From assembly GCA_024509875.1 (NCBI GenBank), contig JAMPIV010018771.1:708501-772500 (forward strand): a stretch of DNA of 64,000 bases. Direction: 5' to 3'. Each line of letters starts with the position of its first letter. The first letter of the stretch is position 1. Of the stretch, positions 56,925 through 64,000 are shown one piece after another. Under the pieces are notes generated by a model. That model did not search any database, had not been told where the DNA came from, and saw only the letters and a list, made by a program, of their open reading frames with translations. The position numbers and the translations under genes are program-made. Origin of the DNA: Oreohelix idahoensis (taxonomy: Eukaryota > Mollusca > Gastropoda > Stylommatophora > Oreohelicidae).

Positions 56925-57110
56925 CTATTTAACTACCCCTAAGAAACTGTTGACCACCACCTCTTCGAGTGCCCAGCACTCAACGATGTTAGGAAAATGC
57001 TCCTTCCTCCGAGGCCAGAGACAAGTGGAACACCCTGTACGGAGAAACAAAACAACTTGCGAAAACTACATGGCATTGGGCCAAAGGGCGAGATCCCAAG
57101 CGCCGCTGGA
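56925..57110 (+). pseudogene. LINE 3' end, RNase H-type LINE C-terminus
   Basis: Frame near 56942 reads ETVDHHLFECPALNDVRKML, then after a frame change NTLYGETKQ-like and LAKTTWHWAKGRDPKRR-like residues. T-V-x-H-x-L-x-x-C-P is the conserved Cys/His end of I-group LINE ORF2, comparable to TAEHVLQDCP at 35793. Only this end is present. Confidence 0.6.
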
Positions 57111-59767
<2,657 letters not shown>

Positions 59768-59770
59768 GAG

Positions 59771-61556
59771 CTATAGTTCTGTAGTTTGTGCACAGTTTCA
59801 GGTTGCCCTTTTTTGGCAAGGGTATGTAAAATTGATCTTTTCCATTCCTTGGGCCAAATTCCGCTTTGCCAGATCTTGCAGCATAATGCGTGGTATATAC
59901 GAGCGCTGCCTTCTCCTCCTGCCTGTATCATTTCAGCTGTTATTTCATCACAACCAGGAGATTTTCCACTTTTCAAGTGTTTGATTGCGTTTCGGACTTC
60001 CTCTATGCTAGGTTCTGGTTCACGTTCCACTTCATTCATGATGTTGTTATCTGCCGCTTTGTTTATTTCCGTATACATTTCTTGACAGTACTCCTTCCAT
60101 CTGCTCAGAATATCTTTACGTTCTGTTAGAGTGTCGCCTTTCTTGTCGTTTATTGCTCCAGGTGATGATTTATAGTTGCTGTTCTTCAATGTTCTTACTT
60201 CAGAAAACATATTTTTACTCAATCCCTGTTCGCGCATTTCCTCTATTTTCCGGCAGGTGTCGTTTATGTATTGTTGTTTGTCTTGTCTGACTCGTTTTTT
60301 AATCTGCTTTATGTATTCCTTATACAACTCCTGATTTTCTGTACCTTTTTTGGACTTCATTTTTCTTCTCTCTACCACCAACTTCAGTGTTTCGTCTGAG
60401 ATGTATTCTCGTCTCTTTATATTTCTTTTAGGAATGAGCCTCTGTGCATTTGTAATATAAATATCTCTGATGTTATTGGCAAGTTCATCTGGTGTCATTT
60501 CCTCCTGTACTGCCATAAGAATGTCAAATTTGTTCTGAATATCGACACTGTACTCTTCTGGTATGGCGCTTGTGTCATAACGTATTACTTTGTCGCTTGT
60601 AGCGACTTTTTTCAATTTGATCTTGAAGTTTGCAGCAAGAAGTTCATGGTCGGAGTCACAGTCTGCTCCTGGCAGCGTCTTGATGGATGAGATACAAGAT
60701 CGCCACCTTTCTTGTATTAAGATATAATCTATTTGGTTCTTGCCTTTTCCATCCGGTGACGTCCATGTATATAGTCTTCTAGGGTGTTGCCTGAAAAGAG
60801 TATTTGTGATGACTAGGTTGTTTTCTAGGCAGAATGTTGTCAAGCGTTCTCCTCTCTCATTTCTCTGGCCCAATCCATAACTTCCTTTCACTCTTTTTTC
60901 ATGTTCTAATCTTTCGTTTCCAACTTTGGCATTAAAATCTCCCATTATTTTCCTAATATCTTGCTTATTTGCTTTCTCTAATGCGTGTTGCAGTTCATTG
61001 TAAAAAATCTTCAATTTCTTGTTCTTCAGCAGCTGCTGTTGGCGCATATGTTTGTATGATTGTGATGTTCTTTCTTTTTCCTTTCAGTCTGATTGTGGCA
61101 ATGCGGTCATTTATGGGATTATAATCCTAATAGAGAGGCAGCTGTCCTTTTAGACCGGTAGAAGCCAACGCCACTCTGACCTCCTTTCTCTTTGCCTGAG
61201 AATATGAACGTTCCTCCTGATGGAATCGAAAAGTGTCCCTGGCCCGACCATCTGTGCTCTGAGATGCCCAGGATATCGATGTTTAGTCTTTCCATCTCGT
61301 TCTTCACTATGTACTGTTTTCCTTGGTATAAGCTTCTGACGTTCCATGTTCCTATTTTGATTATTTTTCTAAGACCGATGACATGGTTTTCCGTGGTAAC
61401 ACAGTCAGGCTTTTGGCCGTCATCACGATTACCTGTACTGACGCTGCCAACGATCTCTTCCCCAGTTAAATATGATCTGCCTGGCCTAGGGGACTCACCA
61501 CCAGATCTTTGCGTAGTATTCAGATTAGCCATTATGGATTTCTTGGCATTGTACAT
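59771..61556 (-). pseudogene. LINE endonuclease and RT N-terminus (inverted half)
   Basis: Reading leftward, the first frame (61556-61119) carries IIKIGTWNVRSLYQGKQ and DILGISEHRWSGQG with the conserved Glu. Two single-base insertions (near 61122 and in a T run near 61000) shift the frame. The second frame (from 61047) carries KIMGDFNAKVGNERL, LYTWTSPDGKGKNQIDYILI and CDSDHELLAANF, so the endonuclease catalytic residues are intact. A basic linker follows, then RT entry motifs AIKHLKSGKSPGCDEITAEM and GIWPKEWKRSILHTLAKKG. Homology ends at KLQNY, where the (AT)n tract begins. The RT core lies on the other strand at 61765. Confidence 0.88.
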
Positions 61557-61764
61557 CTAGTAGTTTGCCATTGCTTTCTGGATGGTTCTGGCCGCTTACC
61601 ATTACAGTCCATGGTGCGCCCTCAGCCAGATACCAGGCCTTTCCAACTCCTGCCCTAGAAGCCGTTGTCAATGTATTATTGATCAATCGCCCGTTCAGCC
61701 AGCAGTTGTGTGTACTATTTAAGGGGGACCTCCCTTTTTCAATTTACTTTTGCCAGCAAAATAC

Positions 61765-63011
61765 TATTACAAATCATAATGAAAAGGATGCAACAAAAGC
61801 TAGAAACAGAAATAAACGAAGTACAGGCGGGTTTTCGACCAGGTAGAGGCACTAGAGATCAATATTCAACATGAGGATCATCATAGAAAAGTGTAGAGAA
61901 TTCAACGTTGACCTACATACTTGTTTCATTGACTACACCAAAGCTTTTGACTGTGTACAACATCAGCAGTTATGGGCTATTATGAAAAATATGGGATTTC
62001 AAAACCACCTTACACAACTCATCGCACTGCTGTACCAAGAACAACAGGCAGCCGTAAGAATAGAGGGGGAAACATCAGAATGGTTTGAAGTACAGAAAGG
62101 AGTAAGACAAGGCTGTACCCTTTCCCCGTACCTGTTTAACATTTATGCCGAGAATATCATGAGAAACGTAAGAGATAACCAAGAACACACAGAATTTGAC
62201 TCATTTAACATCGACGGGTACCAGATCCCAGAAATCAGATATGCTGACGACACAGTCCTCCTATCGACCAACCCAGAAGGACTTGAACAATTAATGCTGT
62301 CCATCAAAAAACACAGCGAGGCCCAGACTCTATACCTAAACACCAAGAAGACCAAAGTATTGACAACAGACAAAGTAAAGACCAAACCAGAAATTGAAAT
62401 TGATAACGAAGAACTGGAAAGTGTTAATGAATTCGAATACTTAGCATCAATCATCAACAGCTCTGGCGACTGTGCAGTAGAAATTAAAAGAAGACTTGCA
62501 ATTGCTTCACATAAACTAATACAGATGAAAAACCTATGGCAAGGCACAAGCAAAGAAACAAAGTTACAACTGATCAGAGCATGTATATTCCCAGTAGCAA
62601 CATACGGCTGCGAGACTTGGACACTCAATAAAACAGCTGCAAAAAAGATTACATCATTCGAAATGAAATGCTACAGAAGGATGTTGAGAATACCCTGGAC
62701 AGAAAAAAAAGACCAACAGAGAAGTACTGCACTCACTAAACATACAGGAACATTGGCTTTTAAATACCATCGCAATAAGGAAGCTGAAAATTTTCGGTCA
62801 TATAAAAAGACATAATAGTCTGGAAAAAATAGTGATGGAAGGCATGGTCCCTGGAAAAAGGGGAAGGGGTCGACCTAGACGACGGTGGACTCAGGACATC
62901 ACAGAGAGTCTGAACTTGTCTTTGGCTGATGCATGTCGACTTGCCCAGAATCGTGATGCGTTCAGAGCAGCTGTAATGGAGACAACGTTCTGGAAAGAAT
63001 ACGTCACATGA
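61765..63011 (+). pseudogene. LINE RT core and C-terminus (forward half)
   Basis: Begins MKRMQQKLETEINEVQAGFR, the RT motif that should directly follow the end of the inverted half. A single-base loss near 61862 shifts to the long frame 61871-62815: CFIDYTKAFDCVQHQQLW, GVRQGCTLSPYLFNIY, the catalytic IRYADDTVLLS (about 62242), NEFEYLASIINSSGD and VATYGCETWTLNKTA. An extra A in the A8 run at 62703-62710 breaks the frame; the shifted frame continues [25 protein letters not shown] and ends TTFWKEYVT with TGA at 63009-63011. No nonsense substitutions are evident. Confidence 0.9.
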
Positions 63012-63017
63012 TGATGA

Positions 63018-63369
<352 letters not shown>

Positions 63370-63372
<3 letters not shown>

Positions 63373-64000
63373 ATAGATTCCTCTTGATCTCTAATGGCGT
63401 TATTTCACACTCCTGTGTGGGAAAAAAATTCAGGAGCTAGAGTTATCAAGATGAAAGGCTTTACATTTCGGTCTTCCAGAGTTTCTCGTCTGGAGCTTTG
63501 ACCGACATCAAAAGACTTTGGTTCTCCTAGCGGGTTTCCCTTAGAATGCCCGTGTTCCAAGATCGAAGGGTACTAGGGGGTTTTAGATTTTCCCTGAGTG
63601 AACTTCAAAGGTTCTGTTCCGTCTCTCTCACGTGCTGTCTGGCTGTCGAGTATTACATGATTGACTGATGAGCTCGCGTGAGTGGAACGAAGTATAACCA
63701 AAGCGTGATTTGCTCCCTGCTATGACTGACAGGTCAGCGAAGATTGTAAACACGGCGTTGGCCAGTGTTTAAAGAGAAAGGACGTGGACAAAAGGGTAAG
63801 CTGCAGAAGACATGACAATGCATGTTTAGCTAGCAAATCAGAGAACAGCTATTAGGTTACAATAGGCTGTTAGATTACTGTAGACTCTTTTCCATTACAC
63901 GTCACAAACAACAACAACAACGCTCATTTTGGTGAATTTGTGGGCTCCTTGGACTTGGGGGCCCTGAAGCTCAAGCTTCATTACCTTCATAGTAGATCCA
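63370..64000. other. Nothing recognised
   Basis: Non-coding sequence to the window end; only (CAA)5 near 63908 stands out. Confidence 0.4.

Larger units (their letters stand above)
59768..63017. mobile_element. LINE with inverted 5' half (twin-primed structure) in (AT)n
   Basis: The left part (59768 to about 61750) is the 5' half of a LINE in reverse orientation: leader, endonuclease and first RT motifs. The right part (about 61760-63017) is the 3' half in forward orientation, from just after the point where the left part stops to an ATGATGATG tail. About 50-60 nt of LINE sequence are missing between the two halves. Both sides are (AT)n. This is the classic arrangement left by twin priming during LINE insertion. 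Confidence 0.85.

Overview
The window looks like repeat-dense DNA from a metazoan genome, most plausibly an invertebrate. I recognise no host protein-coding gene, rRNA or functional tRNA gene. Almost everything that can be identified is a transposable element (TE), a fragment of one, or a tandem repeat. The mix of two gmr1-type Ty3/gypsy LTR elements, several APE-type and RNase H-type LINEs, a Penelope-like element, a mariner, a Tigger/MER2-like element and tRNA-derived SINEs fits a mollusc or another aquatic invertebrate. The species cannot be fixed from sequence alone.

Layout. 0-9.8 kb: LINE debris, including one near full-length degenerate LINE (about 0.9-6.2 kb) split by an old solo LTR with a perfect 5-bp target-site duplication (TSD), plus SINEs and LINE 3' ends. 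9.8-14.9 kb: unannotated AT-rich DNA with small tandem duplications and a (GTA)n tract. 14.889-24.040 kb: a complete, young LTR element on the minus strand (2.6-kb LTRs, TSD ACGCT) whose single 1018-codon ORF encodes Gag, protease and integrase but no reverse transcriptase. 24.75-37.35 kb: a second LTR element on the plus strand with domain order Gag-PR-IN-RT-RNase H, the gmr1-type order in which integrase precedes RT. A 5'-truncated RNase H-bearing LINE is inserted in its 3' LTR. 37.5-38.8 kb: a mariner. 40.3-42.6 kb: an (AT)n block holding a Tigger-like element, a tRNA-SINE and a LINE 3' end. 42.9-43.5 kb: three copies of an unidentified ~120-bp hairpin-bearing repeat. 44.9-48.7 kb: a series of minisatellites. 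50-57 kb: SINEs, LINE 3' ends and a Penelope-like element with a possible hammerhead ribozyme core. 59.3-63.4 kb: a LINE inserted in (AT)n whose 5' half is inverted relative to its 3' half, as expected from twin priming.

How the parts relate. The two LTR elements share the start of their primer-binding site and homologous Gag, protease and integrase, so the RT-less element could in principle be mobilised by an RT-encoding relative such as its neighbour. The solo LTR at 4.0-6.1 kb is an older, diverged member of the second element's LTR family. Several SINEs share a 3' tail or a central core with each other, and one core block also lies in a LINE leader. Simple repeats repeatedly abut the 3' tails of LINEs and SINEs. 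Young elements are broken mainly by single-nucleotide indels, often in homopolymers, whereas old ones carry stop codons. The first pattern could be recent decay or residual assembly error.
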